The position numbers were made by a program, and so were the translations under genes. The notes beneath the pieces were generated by a model. The model made no database searches and was not told the origin of the DNA. It saw only the letters and a list, made by a program, of their open reading frames with translations. 64,000 bases of DNA from assembly GCA_964058845.1 (NCBI GenBank), contig CAXKVR010000060.1:248001-312000 (forward strand), in the 5' to 3' direction. The stretch's first letter is position 1, and each line of letters begins with the position of its first letter. This stretch comes from Carex sylvatica (lineage: Eukaryota > Streptophyta > Magnoliopsida > Poales > Cyperaceae). This document shows, piece after piece, positions 10,920 to 23,165 of this stretch.

Positions 10920-12129
10920 ATTGACACGAGACCATTGAGGGCTAAAAAAGGGGTGGTCATATTAAGTTACGAATGTAAGTATTAATTTTTTATATTTTAG
11001 TATTTATATTTATGAAAGTTAATGTAGAATGAGTGTGGTAACTGAAAAATGAGAATCATATAATTAGTGAGAACTATAGTATAATTTTTTTTAATAAAAG
11101 TGTGAAAATAAATAGAAAAATAAAAGTGTGGAGGTGATATAATTATTCTTTTATTCATCCAACAAAACTCGATACATATTATTTAGGACATCCGGATTCG
11201 TCCGCCAGTCCATGGACACGTGTCACCACGTGCAAATAGCTGGTGGGGTCTGTTCCGTGTTTTGCACAATCATTTCCTCGATCTAACACGAAAGAGCGAG
11301 AGAAAGCCTGCTCTTTTTTTTTTACCTGGTTGCTGATCAAAATAATTCGTTACACTTACACACACCAACACAACACATATTGCTATGCAGAAATCATTAT
11401 AAATATTTGATCGAAATTCTAACATAAACATACAGGACGTCCGATCTAATTACACTTGCTCAAATCCAGACGCCAATTCATTCAACGACATGGAAATTTA
11501 GTTACATATGTGATAATTATTATTGGAGATTTTTATTGTTCTAGTAAATTATAGGGCCATGAATTAATTTAGAGCGTTTGTCAAACAAATTTAAAACTCA
11601 TACAGAAATTAAATTGAAAAAAATAACAAAATTTACTTCATAATCAATGTTAAGCCTCTAAGTTTTTTAATTAGTTATATACTGAGAATGACATACAACG
11701 TCAATGCATTGACGAGTTATTATCTATCAAAAGTCAAAAGGAAAATGAGAAGATTTTCAAATTTAAAAAAAAAAAAATCAGAGAAGATGCAGCGAGATAC
11801 AGTACAGAGCATCTTTTCTCCGGGAAGCGAGAGGAACATGTGGTTCGTCTCGTTCTTTTATGTTTTAACCCACTCGATGTTTTTTTCTTTTTTTTTCTCA
11901 AGGACAAGTCAACAACCCACTTTCTGTTCCCCAAAATCAAAGATGCTCGATTAAAATAAATTCTAAGAGGTGAACCGAATCAAATTTTTTATATAAGTCT
12001 GAGATGCACCGAACGGTCCGAACCTAATATCCGTCGTTGTTATATTTGAAAAAAAAGATTAATCTGTTTTTTGACATTTAATTTTTATTTTCTAAATATA
12101 AAAAAAATCGGACTAGTTTCCCACAGAGC
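10920..12129 (+). promoter_or_regulatory. Upstream region of NLR unit 1
   Basis: No gene. Two G-box cores (CACGTG) lie close together at 11217-11222 and 11227-11232, the first inside the palindrome GACACGTGTC. A W-box core in inverse orientation (GTCAAC) lies near 11907. The stretch 11540-11940 is a diverged copy of 42280-42800 upstream of NLR2. Placement upstream of the inferred leader exon makes this the likely NLR1 promoter, which is inference. Confidence 0.4.
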
Positions 12130-12345
12130 TTCAAAGCTGCTAATCCAACTTTCGGCTCTCACAACACTTCTTTTTATTTCATGTTCACACCACGCCATCT
12201 CAGAGCTCTCCACTCTACAGGCCTGTCGATATTTGGCCAAAAGGTTAAACAAAAGAAGAAGGACGAGGATAGACGCGCAAGTCTGTAACACCTGGTGCGG
12301 TTGAAGAAGGGCTGCTATTAGCTTACTCTTTTCTTTCTTCGAGAG
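12130..12345 (+). other. Inferred non-coding leader exon of NLR1
   Basis: This block (AAAGCTGCTAAT... to a GT donor at 12346) recurs before NLR2 (about 40070-40298) and before NLR3 (about 54370-54625), in each case ending at a donor followed by a TAATCCCAT-like tract. Frames differ between copies, so it is non-coding. The matching acceptor is the conserved TTGAACAG at 20371-20378, which would make a 5'UTR intron of about 8 kb. Confidence 0.45.
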
Positions 12346-12790
12346 GTAATTAAGTCCATAATCCCATTTAAATTTATTAATTTTCATTTTCAATTTAAGT
12401 CGGTCTGCCTTCTTATTGTACTTTAAGGGCGTGTTTCAGATGGGAGTATGCGGAGGGAGGGGAAGGGCGAATTCACTGTGCGGAGGTGAGAGCTCACCAG
12501 ACCGGATCTGATCGAGCGAGTTCACTTGCTCCAGAAGGAGAGAATGGGAGACGGAGCGGAGGGGAAAAATCACTGTTTGAAGGTGATCGAAGGTGAGCTC
12601 CTTGTTTAATTTTGACAAAGTTGTTCTCTTTCAAATCAGAGTGTATATATTACTGTTTGGAGAGGAGTTTCAACTCTGTCTTCTCCCTTCTCTCTCCTTT
12701 AATGAAGTTTTACTCCATAGTTGTGGAATACAACCTAAGAGTGAAACAAAATTATTGTTGTTAAACTGTTAAATTTTAAAAGTTAAAATG

Positions 12791-13194
12791 GAGTAGAACT
12801 AGGGTGTTCTTAAGCTCACCAAAGTATTTGGTGAGTTTAACTCCAAAACTCATCAAATCGGTTTTAAATGACGAATCCGAACAGTTGAAATCCGTCTATC
12901 TTACGAATGATGTATCTATATGTGAAAATTTTAATCATTCGAATTAATTTATTATAAATTCAAGCGGTCAAAAAACGTTCAAAAAATGAATGCACTAAAA
13001 TTAATTTATTAACCTTCTAATTTTGACCGATTGACTTTATACTAAATTAATTCGAATGTTTAAAATTTTCACATGTAGACGCATCACTCGTAAAGTAGGC
13101 AGATTCCAATGATTCATTTGAAACCGTTTTGATGAGTTTTGGAGTTAAACTCACCAAACACTTTGGTGAGCTTAAGAACACCCTAGTTCTACTC
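12791..13194. mobile_element. Mutator-type MITE (404 bp)
   Basis: Terminal inverted repeats begin GAGTAGAACTAGGGTGTTC and the element is a long foldback. It is flanked by the 9-bp direct repeat GTTAAAATG at 12782-12790 and 13195-13203. It has no coding capacity. It lies in the inferred 5'UTR intron of NLR1. Confidence 0.9.
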
Positions 13195-13594
13195 GTTAAA
13201 ATGATTTAGCTACAAAATTCTAAATAATAGAAATATTGTAAAACTTAAATTTGAACTTTTTAATATTTTTATTCAAATAAATATTTACATCACATTAAGA
13301 GGCTCAGATAAATGGTTTGAATTTCGACAATCAATTTTTTGAGTAATTAACAGCATTGTCGACGCATGTAGATGCATCACTAAATCAAAACACCATAGTT
13401 CTACTCAAATTTATCTATAAATCTAGTTGAACAGTTTGAATTGGTCAATCAAAACTCTAACATGAACATTTGGAGCTTAAAACGCCGGCTATATTTCTTC
13501 TTCTTTTATTTCTTTTTGAGGTTAAAAAAACTATATTATCATTAGTTGCAGCTGGAATGAATGGAGATTTAACTAAAGTTCTCTATCCTAAAGT

Positions 13595-13731
13595 TTGCAG
13601 ATATGGCTGTTGTGATCAGACTTCCATTTTTTCATTGGAATTGATCTTCGCATACAAATCTTAGCAAGGCCTTGATAAAAATTATTATCATCACAAATTT
13701 CCTGGTATCTTTAACAGATCTTGGTTTCCAG
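13595..13731 (+). other. Candidate second leader exon of NLR1
   Basis: The stretch ending ACAGATCTTGGTTTCCAG followed by donor GTACGT at 13732 is conserved in the NLR3 unit (about 55650-55788, donor GTAACT). Conservation stops at the donor in both copies. No counterpart was found in the NLR2 unit. It has no shared open frame, so an untranslated exon fits best. Confidence 0.35.
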
Positions 13732-13785
13732 GTACGTAACTATGTCCTCTGATTTCGTTGCTTTCTACTATGTTTCCTTTTTTCA

Positions 13786-13912
13786 TTGTTCTATGTTGTA
13801 GATTTCTACGATATATATAATTAATATTGTTCTATTTTGTAGATTTCTACGACATATATAATTAATATTGTTCTATTTTGTAGATTTCTACGACATATAT
13901 AATTAATATGGG
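13786..13912. repeat. Minisatellite, three copies of a ~44-bp unit
   Basis: Unit TGTTCTATTTTGTAGATTTC followed by TACGACATATATAATTAATAT, repeated three times in direct orientation, the first copy with two substitutions. Confidence 0.85.
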
Positions 13913-15020
13913 ATATATATTAAAATATATAGAGCACCGAATAGTTTTTTCTATATTATGTAGTATATCACCCTTAGAAGGTCAGATGCATAGAAGAAAA
14001 AATCGGCTGTTCAATTTTTTACTTTCTGTGTGACTCGAACTAAGGAGCTCTTGAATATCAATTAAGTTAACCACATCATGTTATATTTTGTTGCTAGATA
14101 CATATAAGTACAAGTGTTCAAACAGCTATTGAAGAAGAATAATGCTTGTATTATACTGTATTGGTGGATTATTTGATTGTAATTATTTGTCTAAATAAAA
14201 ATTATTGACAAATTATTTTTTTTATTATAAAACAAATTTTTGGCAAAAGTCCAAGTTTTCTATCCAATTCAGTCGATTCTGACTAATTACAATTCGGTCC
14301 GAGTTTCCTATCCGATTATGCTTTCCACAGTCAAAAAACCAATTCCGATTCCGATTCCAATTCTGATTTGTTCTTCTATGATTAGATGTCTCTATTGTAC
14401 GTCAGCTAGCTCTTAGTCGACAACAATACTGTACCTGATAAATTATGTATGTGCATAATTACCTCGTCATTTATTTATAAATAATAGATGACATACTTAT
14501 TAAATTCCCATTCGTAAAAAAAAATTAAAGTTCTATATATTTTTATATAAATATATAAAGAAAAAAAAGCTAATATTAGAAGGTAAAAAATATGGCTCAT
14601 TACAATAACCAAATAAGACACATGATGGTCTCATGAATCATTTAAACCCAAGGGGGGCCTAAAGTCGGATCCGTATCCTCCCACGTACCTGACTCAACAC
14701 AATTGAAATGGACGGCTCAGATTTAATTTTAGCCGGTGGGGGTTCGGAACCGTTAGGGAGCAGTATTATTTATGCTTTGAGATTCGTGCCAAGTTAAAAT
14801 TTCTAATTTCAGACCATCCGATTCAATTGTACTCAGTCTTTAACCTGTGGGGATGTGAATTCCCTAAAGTCTCCAACGCATTGAGTGTCGGTGGTAGTTT
14901 CTTGAACGATGTGATGGTTCCTCTTCTTTCATAAGTCGGATCCAACAAGTAGTCAACGCATGCTAGGTCTCACAATAATAATGTTTAGCATTAATTATGA
15001 ACTTTCGTCCTTGAAATTTC

Positions 15021-15468
15021 TTTTTTTTTTTTTGCAAAGATGCATGCCCGTAGGCTTTCATTTCCACTTTGATGAAAGATTACAATTATAAGAGATTAAA
15101 GTTCCTCAGCTAGCTCTAACAAAATTATGACTGATTCAAACTAAATATTGGATAAAAAAAACCAGTATATCCCTCCTCAAATAGGCTACTCATTTTTGCT
15201 AAATAATCTGCCAAAACATTTTGACTTCTTGAAACATGCCTACACTCAAAATAATTTCCCTTGAATAAACCCCAGATGTCATTTATCTCTGTAAAAGCCG
15301 CCAATCTGCATCTAAAGGCGGTTGCAGGGATGAACCTGAATTTGCTAGTGATTGGTTGTCGGTGAAGAAAACACAATCATTATCAAATACCATATTGCTA
15401 GTGGCATTGTAATCCTTACATAGCAAACCCAGCTGCTTCGGTAAGGTTGGCACCAGTTTGAACTATAC
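15021..15468 (-). pseudogene. LINE fragment A, RNase H end of ORF2, frameshifted
   Basis: On the minus strand the pieces QTGANLTEAAGFAM, CVFFTDNQSLA, DADWRLLQ and ECRHVSRSQNVLADYLAKM occur in order but in different frames. They correspond to the RNase H domain of plant L1-type LINEs. A T-run at 15020-15033 on the plus strand marks the 3' poly(A) end. Several frameshifts and stops show it is old. A related relic is at 40650-40830. Confidence 0.7.
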
Positions 15469-15469
15469 T

Positions 15470-15471
<2 letters not shown>

Positions 15472-15535
<64 letters not shown>
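15472..15535. repeat. Compound microsatellite (C)35(CA)n
   Basis: An uninterrupted run of 35 C (15472-15506) is followed by about 14 CA repeats. It interrupts LINE-derived sequence. Such a homopolymer is prone to length error in sequencing. Confidence 0.95.
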
Positions 15536-15540
<5 letters not shown>

Positions 15541-15641
15541 CTCACTCATGAATTTCTCAAACAACTTTTGGGCATTAAAACAGAGTGACATTGTACCCTG
15601 ACTTTATCGGTAAATTGCACACCATAAACTACTGTAATTTC

Positions 15642-17318
15642 TTTTTCTTTTTTGGTAGAAACTGCCCTTAGGCTTTCATTCAACAGCAACAAATTACATA
15701 GTTCAAGTACAATCAGGGTAAAGAGAAAATATAACGCATATACTGATGTTACCAGCTAGCCTACACCAGAAAAATTGAAAAGAGGGTATGTGAATCCTAC
15801 ATATGAAAATTGCCCTGATCTCGCCAAATTGGCGAATAGGTGGGCCATATTATTTCCTACCCTTGGAATATGAATACAAGTATAATTCTGGTGTGATTTC
15901 AAAAGATTAGATATTTGCATCAGTTCAGAATACGATCTCCAGTCATCCGCTTGAAGTGATTTTGAGGTCCCTCTCGAGCTCATCAATCTTACCAGAATCT
16001 CACAATCTGAGAAGAAGGTGCATTGAGTAGCTTGCATCTCAGCCACTGCCTCAATTGCCTTCAAAAGTGCTGCTGCTTCCATATGAAAAGGTGAAGTCGC
16101 ATTGTTATGAAAGAGGAGGTGATACCTGACTAAGGTGCTGTCTGACATTATGACAAATGCGGAACCACCCTTATCTGATTCATCAAAAGAACCGTCTATC
16201 CAACAGCGCAGATACCCCATTCGAGTGTCAACTGCTTGAGTACCAGTAACAGTGGCCAAGGTAAGCTGAGGACACGAATTTGCTGGATTAGGAGCTGAAG
16301 GGCACAGAGATAGTTGGTCTAACAGGGCCTTGCGCACAGTGTCATGTGGGTTGCATTGTTTCTTTTTGAAAATATAGTTGCACCTTGACTACCAGATGTG
16401 CCATGCCAGTAACATGAAGAGTGACAGTTGCGAGGATTACAAGGGTTGCCAGATCCTTGTGAGAGCTTCCCAAATTGTAATTCCATTTAGAGAGCTTGTG
16501 CAGAGACCCAATGGCGAAAGAAACCATGTCACACATGCATGCGAGCAAAAGAACAAACATGTGAAGGGCATCCTCGTCAGCAAATTCGCAAAGAGAACAG
16601 ACAGGGGCAAGGTTCTTCATACGCTTAGACAGTTCAAAAGCGTTTGGTAATGCCTTATTCAAGATTTTCCAAAAGAAGATTTTGATTTTAGGCATTATAC
16701 CTTTTAATTTCCAGATTTTACACCACAGCCCCTGCATTTCATTAGAGAGTGTTATACGATAGGTTGGGTGTAGCTGCACCAGCATGTCATATCCCTTTTT
16801 GGTTGTAAATTCACCATTTCTAGACCAAGTAAACATAATCTTATCAGCAACACCCCTGTGCAATACCTTGTCTTGAAGGTCCTCCATGATTGTCTGTGCC
16901 ATGGGCTCTCCACACACACCTGAACTAACCGTGTTTGATTCCATACCAGGGAGTTGAAATTAAATAACCCTGCAACCTTTTCAAAGGGCCAATCACTGCC
17001 ATTTTCCAGAAACTTTTGCCAGCCCCGAAACCAGGGCTGCCTAAATACCGAGCATGTCTGACCATCCCCCAAAATCCATCTGGTATTAGCCGCTAAAATT
17101 GCACGGTTTTGTAACATTTCTCGCCAGTCTGGTACAGATCGATTGCACTCGGATGGGCATTCCAAAATGACCTGTTCGGAAAATATTTCGCCTGTAAGAC
17201 TTGGGTCCAAAGTGCCCCATCACCTGACACAATTCGCCAAGCGTTCTTTATCATTAATGCCTTCTGAAGTGTCTCTAAATCCCTTAGCCCAAGCCCTCCT
17301 TCATCTTTGGGCTTCATC
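15642..17318 (-). mobile_element. 5'-truncated L1-type LINE (LINE B)
   Basis: Flanked by the 15-bp direct repeat AACTACTGTAATTTC at 15627-15641 and 17319-17333. On the minus strand the element ends in an A-rich tail (T-rich at 15642-15653), as expected for target-primed reverse transcription. Only the 3' part of ORF2 remains, so it was truncated at insertion. It sits inside older LINE-like sequence. Confidence 0.92.
15756..17318 (-). pseudogene. LINE B ORF2 remnant: RT C-terminus, zf-RVT and RNase H
   Basis: Read on the minus strand from 17318: KDEGGLGLRDLETLQKALM with the usual post-RT block, then ANTRWILGDGQTCSVFRQPW, then a zf-RVT region (FTTKKGYDMLVQL, PKIKIFFWKILNKALP, CSLCEFADEDALHMF), then an RNase H domain (WIDGSFDESDKGGSAFVIM, MEAAALLKAIEAV, FFSDCEILVRLM, HIPRVGNNMAHLFANLA) ending at 15756. 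At least two frame changes separate these parts (near 17200 and 16340), and the reverse-transcriptase catalytic core is missing. The RNase H segment alone is open for 193 codons. It cannot encode an active LINE protein. Confidence 0.85.
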
Positions 17319-17366
17319 AACTACTGTAATTTCAAGCAACTCAATAAAATTTGAATCAAGCAACAC

Positions 17367-19199
17367 CAGTGTTATAAAATGCGGTATGCGGAAGGCCACC
17401 GCATACCGCATATACGGTATACGGCCGCATATGAGTATTTTTATGCGAATTTATATATGCAGAATTTTAAAATAAATGAGTAGATTTACCTTCATTTATT
17501 GCAAAGTATTTACCGTCCAGCATTTACTAAATATTTACCTTCATTAATGAGAAACATTAAGGCTCATTTACTGTTAAGTGAGATTAAATGGGTTATTATT
17601 AAACATTAAAGGCTTATTAAACATTTACCTGCATTTCTTGGGCCGCGAGATTACATGGGTAGGACTAGGAGATATTAATGGGTAGAGGTATAAATGTATT
17701 AATAAAATCTAGCTTTATTGCGCCTCTTAACAAGGCCCAGCATAGCCCAATTCCTCCCTCCATCCAGCAGCACTAGGGATGGCAATGGGCCGAACCCACA
17801 TGTATTTTGTCAATCCCAGGCCTGGCTTGCCTGTTAAAAACTAACGGCTCACCTGCCTGACCTGATCTGGCAGGCCTGAAAATTTAGACCCGGCCAGCCC
17901 ATGGGCTTCCCCATCATTCCTGTGCCTGCCTGTCTGGGCCAATGGGCCGCCTTACCCGGCCCGGCCCGGCCTGCCTGATGCCATCCAACAACAATTTACA
18001 CAGCAATTTACACAATTTTCTTATACACCAAATTTTAATTTAACACTAAAATACCATACAAACAATACACAAACAATGCAAATACCACTAAAATCCATAC
18101 AAACAAATACAAACAATGCAAATATCACTAAAATCCATACAAATACACAACAGAAATTACCACTAAAATCCATACAAATACAAGCATTACACAATCAAAT
18201 TACACAAAATAAAATTTAACACCAAATGACATAGTTTAACACTAAAATAAATTACACAAGCACATTCTTTAATGCAATTAGCTTGATGCCTCATAATCTG
18301 ACGTTGTTTTTCTTTCTCCAATATAGAAGACACCTAGCAAAATCACAATAGCCTTATAAGTAAGTTCTATACACCTAACTATGCAATTCAGATTTATAAT
18401 CACAGCAGCCTTGTAAACATCAAATTTATAAATCACAGCCTTAGATGCATGACAATCACTTTTAGCTCTTTATACAATTTGGCCCTTATAAATATGAAAG
18501 TAGAAAAGATAATAATTATTCATACCATTTATTCTTTCAAGAGTTGATAACCCCTTCATCATTAGCATTAACCAAACAATCACTTTCAACTACATCTTCA
18601 CATTCATCTCCACCTTCATCTAAATCATCACAATATGTCTTGAATGAATTACGATTACTCAAATCTGAAAAAACAACCACTAAGAGTTAAACCGAAATAC
18701 GAGCATATATAATTAAAATACGACAAAATGAGACTATACAACATTTATACCTTCAAATTCAGTCCTTAGCCAATTTTGTGCGCATGCTAGAGCTTCAACA
18801 AGTGAAGGATGGGCAAGCCAGGCGGGTATGACCGGGCCGCTGAGCTGAACGGGCTTTTTTGCCATCCCTAAGCAGCACAGAGATTCATCCGGTTTGTAGC
18901 TTGTCCTTTAGTCCCACGATATCAAAACAAATATGGTCAAGTCGCTGGAGTGCTATAAAAGAACGCAGAGAGGCGCTGGGAGGTTAACGGACCCGGGTCT
19001 GGAAACCAGACATTGGGTTCTAGATACTTTCGGGTCTGCGGATTCAAATAATGGATCTATAGTGGGTTTTGCATATTTTTGAACCTGATTTTAATTTAGA
19101 CTGCATATGCAGTCTGCATAAGTATTTTTTATGCGGCAGCGGACCCATACGCATATGAGGCCGCATATGAGCAGCATATAACCGCATTTTATTACACTG
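17367..19199. mobile_element. Non-autonomous hAT element 1 (hosts hAT 2)
   Basis: Ends CAGTGTTATAAAATGCGG and the inverse CCGCATTTTATTACACTG. Flanked by the 8-bp direct repeat AGCAACAC at 17359-17366 and 19200-19207, diagnostic for hAT. Subterminal GCGGTATGCGG / GCCGCATATG motifs occur at both ends. No transposase. About 730 bp is its own DNA; the rest is the nested element at 17774-18870. Confidence 0.93.
17774..18870. mobile_element. Non-autonomous hAT element 2, nested in hAT 1
   Basis: Terminal inverted repeats TAGGGATGGCAA and TTGCCATCCCTA. Flanked by the 8-bp direct repeat AGCAGCAC at 17766-17773 and 18871-18878. Both subterminal regions are rich in GGCCCGGCCC / CGGGC motifs, while the interior is AT-rich with repeated ACTAAAATCCATACAAA. 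No coding frame. Confidence 0.93.
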
Positions 19200-19207
19200 A
19201 GCAACAC

Positions 19208-20378
19208 TAACACCCAAATCTGCCATCCTTTCTACCTGATTGCATCACAAACTCATACGATTGTACCGCTTGAATGGATCTAGACGTTGGTAAAAGTTTT
19301 ACAAACTGTCATTGGCCAATGCAGTGAACACTCCATGAATTACCGAAGTTTCTTACAATTGGTTTATTACTTTGTTTTTTTATTGAAGTTATCTTATCTA
19401 CACCTCTGTTTTTTATTGCTCTCTTCAGATACTGAGCCAGAAGAAAAGGGGAAGTGAACAACAGATACACAGGCCCTACACAACAGAGCGTGTCAGGTAT
19501 AAAATGCAGCTCTGCAAGCACATACTCTTTATTTCCCTAGATATTGATCGGTAATAGTTCGCCCACTTTATTTTTGAATTAATCAATACACTAAGTTAAT
19601 TGATTTAATTGGTTAGTTAATGTCTTTATTTTGGATTTAATTTTAGATAATTTACTCTAAAAAAATGTTTAAATATTATATATGATAAAAGAGGATGGAT
19701 CCAATTATACTATTTTATGGTGACATATCTTGACCATATATTTATTAGTTATTTTTGCGATTTCAAAATCTAAACAATTGATCTGAGCTCGTTAGGAAAA
19801 ACTGCTTGGGCTGGCAGTTTATAAATATGACTTAGGACTTCCTTCGACTATATCATGCACTGATTTGGGCCGATCCAATGTCTAGATGGCCCAGAAGTGT
19901 TTTAAGAAGGCCGCTCTTATCTCCTTTCCACTTCTCCCATGTCCCATCCTCCATTTGTAGCGATTTAACTAAGTTTTGCCTCTCCCTGGTAGTTGCTGCC
20001 GCATGGAAATAGCTTGAGTTTCCACCACTGACTGCAACTCAAAACCGGACACTGACTACAACTCAAAACCTATTAATTTCTCCTCGACCAGATGCTTAAA
20101 TGATCAACTGATCAAGCTCTAGATCCTACGTCATGGCACCCTTTATTTTAGTCTTTCAAGCCTATGTCAATCCAAATCACTTAAGATTATCTGAAGGTTC
20201 CATACATAAAATTCAAACAATATTTATCTTAACATATATTTAGAATAATAGTTATTAGTTTTTAATTAATGAATAGAAAACCAATTTTCAATAATAGATA
20301 AAATTGAAAATTGTTTATATAATGAAATGGTAGGTTTTATACGATTGCCTAATTTTGATATATATTTGCTTTGAACAG
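19208..20378 (+). other. 3' part of the inferred NLR1 5'UTR intron
   Basis: No gene. The last 200 bp are conserved upstream of NLR2 (about 43060-43235) and more weakly upstream of NLR3, up to the acceptor TTGAACAG at 20371-20378. The exon after it (CACGAATGAATGA...) is conserved into the ATG. This supports a 5'UTR intron in all three genes. Confidence 0.5.
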
Positions 20379-20429
20379 CTCACGAATGAATGAATAAATA
20401 ATAGTACAGTTGAACCCGATTAACTGAGC

Positions 20430-22681
20430 ATGGCTGAGGCGACCATTCTTCCAGCCCTCCTGATCCTTGGAGAAACCTTAACTAATGAAGTAGCCAAGCT
20501 AGCAATCTCAAAATTTTCAAAGCTTTGCTCAACTTACAAAAACCTTCAAGCAAACATGAACAATATTAGTAGTGAACTTCGGGTGATGCAAGGATTTCTT
20601 GATGGGATAGAAATGGACGATGAGAGCAATAAACCTCAAGTAGCTTGGATAAAAGAGGTACATGAGTTAGCAAGTCACATTGAAGATATCGTGTCTGAAT
20701 TTGCATACCTAATTAATAATCAAAAGTTTGATGGAATATCCGTTAATGTTACCAAACTTTTTAAAGATCCAAAGTTATTGGTAGACCTTAAACGAGTTGC
20801 CTCTCAATTGCTCGAAGCAGAAACAAGGATTGTGAATCTTGCAAGGATGAAAGAGAGATGGGTGCCGACAACAAATGTCAGTATTGGGGAAAAATCAAAC
20901 TACTCAAATAATATGGCCACCTCTGCCCATTTCATTCGTGAAGATCAAATTGTGGGAATAAAAAATAACAGGGCAAAGTTGACGAGCTGGGTAAATTCTA
21001 AAAATCTAGAACTCTCTGTGATATCTGTTTGGGGAATGGGTGGTGTAGGCAAAACAACCCTTGTTACTAATGTTTTCAAGAGAGAAAAAAATAACTTTGA
21101 TTGTCATGCATGGATTAATATCTCTCAATCTTATACCGTGGATAATCTTCTCCAAAATATGATCTCCGGGATTTGTAAAGAAGGGCAAAATAATTCAATC
21201 AACACAGGCAATAAGGATCTCAGAGAATTAAAAGAAATCATGGTCAAACTCTTGAAAGAAAAAAAATATCTTATTGTGTTAGATGATATGTGGGATCTAA
21301 AAGCATTTCAAGATATAAGGGACATGCTTGTTAATGACCATCAAGGAAGCCGAATTATGATTACGAGTAGAATTGCAAATGTAGCATCTCTTGCTCCAGA
21401 AAGAAATAGGTTAGAGCTAAAACCTTTACCAGAATTAGATTCATGGGACCTGTTTTGTAAAAAGGCATTTTCTATTGAAAGAAACCATGAATGTCCTCGT
21501 CCCTTGAAGAAGTGGGCAGAAAAGATTGTTTCGAAGTGTGACGGGTTGCCATTAGCACTTGTTTCGTTGGGTGGTGTATTATCTTGTTCTGAGAAAACAG
21601 AATCTGGATGGAGACGTGTACATGATCAACTTGCATGGGAGCTAGACAACAACCCAAATTTGGATCCACTGAAAAATATTCTTAATCTAAGTTTCAAGTA
21701 CCTTCCAAAATACCTCAAGAATTGCTTTCTACATTGTAGTTTGTTTCCAGAGGATTTTCCCCTTCCAAGAAAAAAACTACTAAGGCTTTGGATAGCCGAG
21801 GGCTTTATACAACAAACAGGGAGAAGCACATTAGAAGAGGTGGCAGAGGGTTATCTTATGGAGCTCATACATCGCAGCATGTTACAAGTGGTAAAAAAAA
21901 ATTGGTTTGGTCGAGTAAAGAGGTGCCAAATGCATGATACATTGAGAGAGTTGGCCATCTCTTTATGCAAAAGAGAAAATTTTGGATTGATGCAAGAGGT
22001 TAACAAGTCAGAAAATGCCGATAGTTCTACTCGTCGGCTATCAATAATCAATCTGAGGGAGACAGTCAATCATGATGTTTGTCTACCAAAACTCAGAACC
22101 TTTATGTCAGTTGACGGTGATGTGGTCTCATCTCCTTTGCTATCCATGATTTTTGACAAGTCAAGGTATCTTACTGTTTTGGATTTAGAAGGCTTGCCAA
22201 TAGAATCGGTTCCAAATTCTATTGGGGATTTGTTCAATCTCCACTACTTGGGTCTGAGAGAAACAAAGGTTAAATCTTTACCAAAATCTATTAAGAAACT
22301 TCAAAAATTGCAAACATTAGATCTCACTTATTCTCAAATACAAACACTACCAGATGGCATAGCAGGGCTAAAGAAGTTACGCCATCTCTTCGCTGAGGTG
22401 GTGGTGGATCCAAGATATATGTCATTACGGACTCGTACTGGAATCTCTTTACCTAAGGGCATGTTTTACCTGAAAGATCTCCAAACTATACAGGCATTAG
22501 AATCAAATGCTATGGTAGTAAGAGAACTGGGTAAGTTAACTCAACTGAGAAGCTTCCGAATATTAAATGTGAAAGAAAACCACTCAGTAGAGTTATGCAA
22601 ATCATTATCAAATATGAGTTCCCTTTCCTACTTAGATATTAATGCAAGCGATGAGGAAGAAATTCTGCAATTTGAAGGCCT
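20430..22681 (+). pseudogene. NLR1: CC-NB-ARC-LRR (RPM1-like) receptor, 5' part, cut by CACTA 2
   Basis: The frame opens with MAEATILPALL and is uninterrupted to the transposon junction at 22681 (750 codons); read-through into the transposon adds about 23 codons to a stop at 22749-22751. Residues 1-130 are an Rx-type coiled coil with the EDVID-like motif HIEDIVSEF. NB-ARC motifs are all present: P-loop GMGGVGKTT (near 201), kinase 2 YLIVLDDMW (281), RNBS-B GSRIMITSR (306), GLPLAL (372) and MHD as QMHD (501). Leucine-rich repeats start near 570. The family are cytosolic or membrane-associated immune sensors that exchange ADP for ATP upon pathogen detection. The interruption removes about 158 C-terminal residues of the LRR. 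The upstream frame has no other lesion, so loss of function here depends on the transposon alone. Confidence 0.93.
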
Positions 22682-22699
22682 CACTAGTGGAAAATATGG

Positions 22700-22971
22700 A
22701 ATCAGGATCGGTTATATACGCATATTAGTATCGGAATACAACCGATCCTGATAAAGGCGATACAGATACTATCATAATCTGGATCGGTTAAAATTTAACC
22801 GATCTAGATAATCACCTATCTGGATCGGTTCCTTATATAGAAACCGATCCAGATAACTGAGTATCTGGATCGGTTCTATAATAGTGAACCGATCCAGATA
22901 CTCAGTTATCTGGATCGGTTCACTATTATAGAACCGATCCAGATAGTTTTTTTTTTTCTCTTCAGAACCAA

Positions 22972-23011
<40 letters not shown>

Positions 23012-23048
23012 ATCTGGATCGGTTGTATCATAAATAACCGATCCAGAT

Positions 23049-23098
<50 letters not shown>

Positions 23099-23165
23099 TT
23101 GGTTCTGAAGGGGGAAAAAAAAAAACTATCTGGATCGGTTGTTTCAAAACAACCGATCCTGATGT
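22700..23165. repeat. Left subterminal hairpin array of CACTA 2
   Basis: Alternating TATCTGGATCGGTT / AACCGATCCAGATA motifs in hairpin pairs, then long A and T homopolymers (about 22976-23009 and 23051-23094) separating two further hairpins. Open frames across it code only for lysine or phenylalanine runs and are not genes. Confidence 0.9.

Larger units (their letters stand above)
13204..15020. other. Intronic non-coding DNA of NLR unit 1
   Basis: No gene seen apart from the second leader exon candidate (13595-13731) and the minisatellite (13786-13912). The stretch near 14640-14660 matches 56070-56090 in the NLR3 unit, which shows common descent of the introns. Around 14700-14850 there is a weak imperfect inverted repeat without recognisable target duplications. 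Confidence 0.5.

Noticed and set aside
15345..15545. Minus-strand frame with alternating CV and a glycine run
   Set aside because: It is the (CA)n and poly-C microsatellite read as codons.
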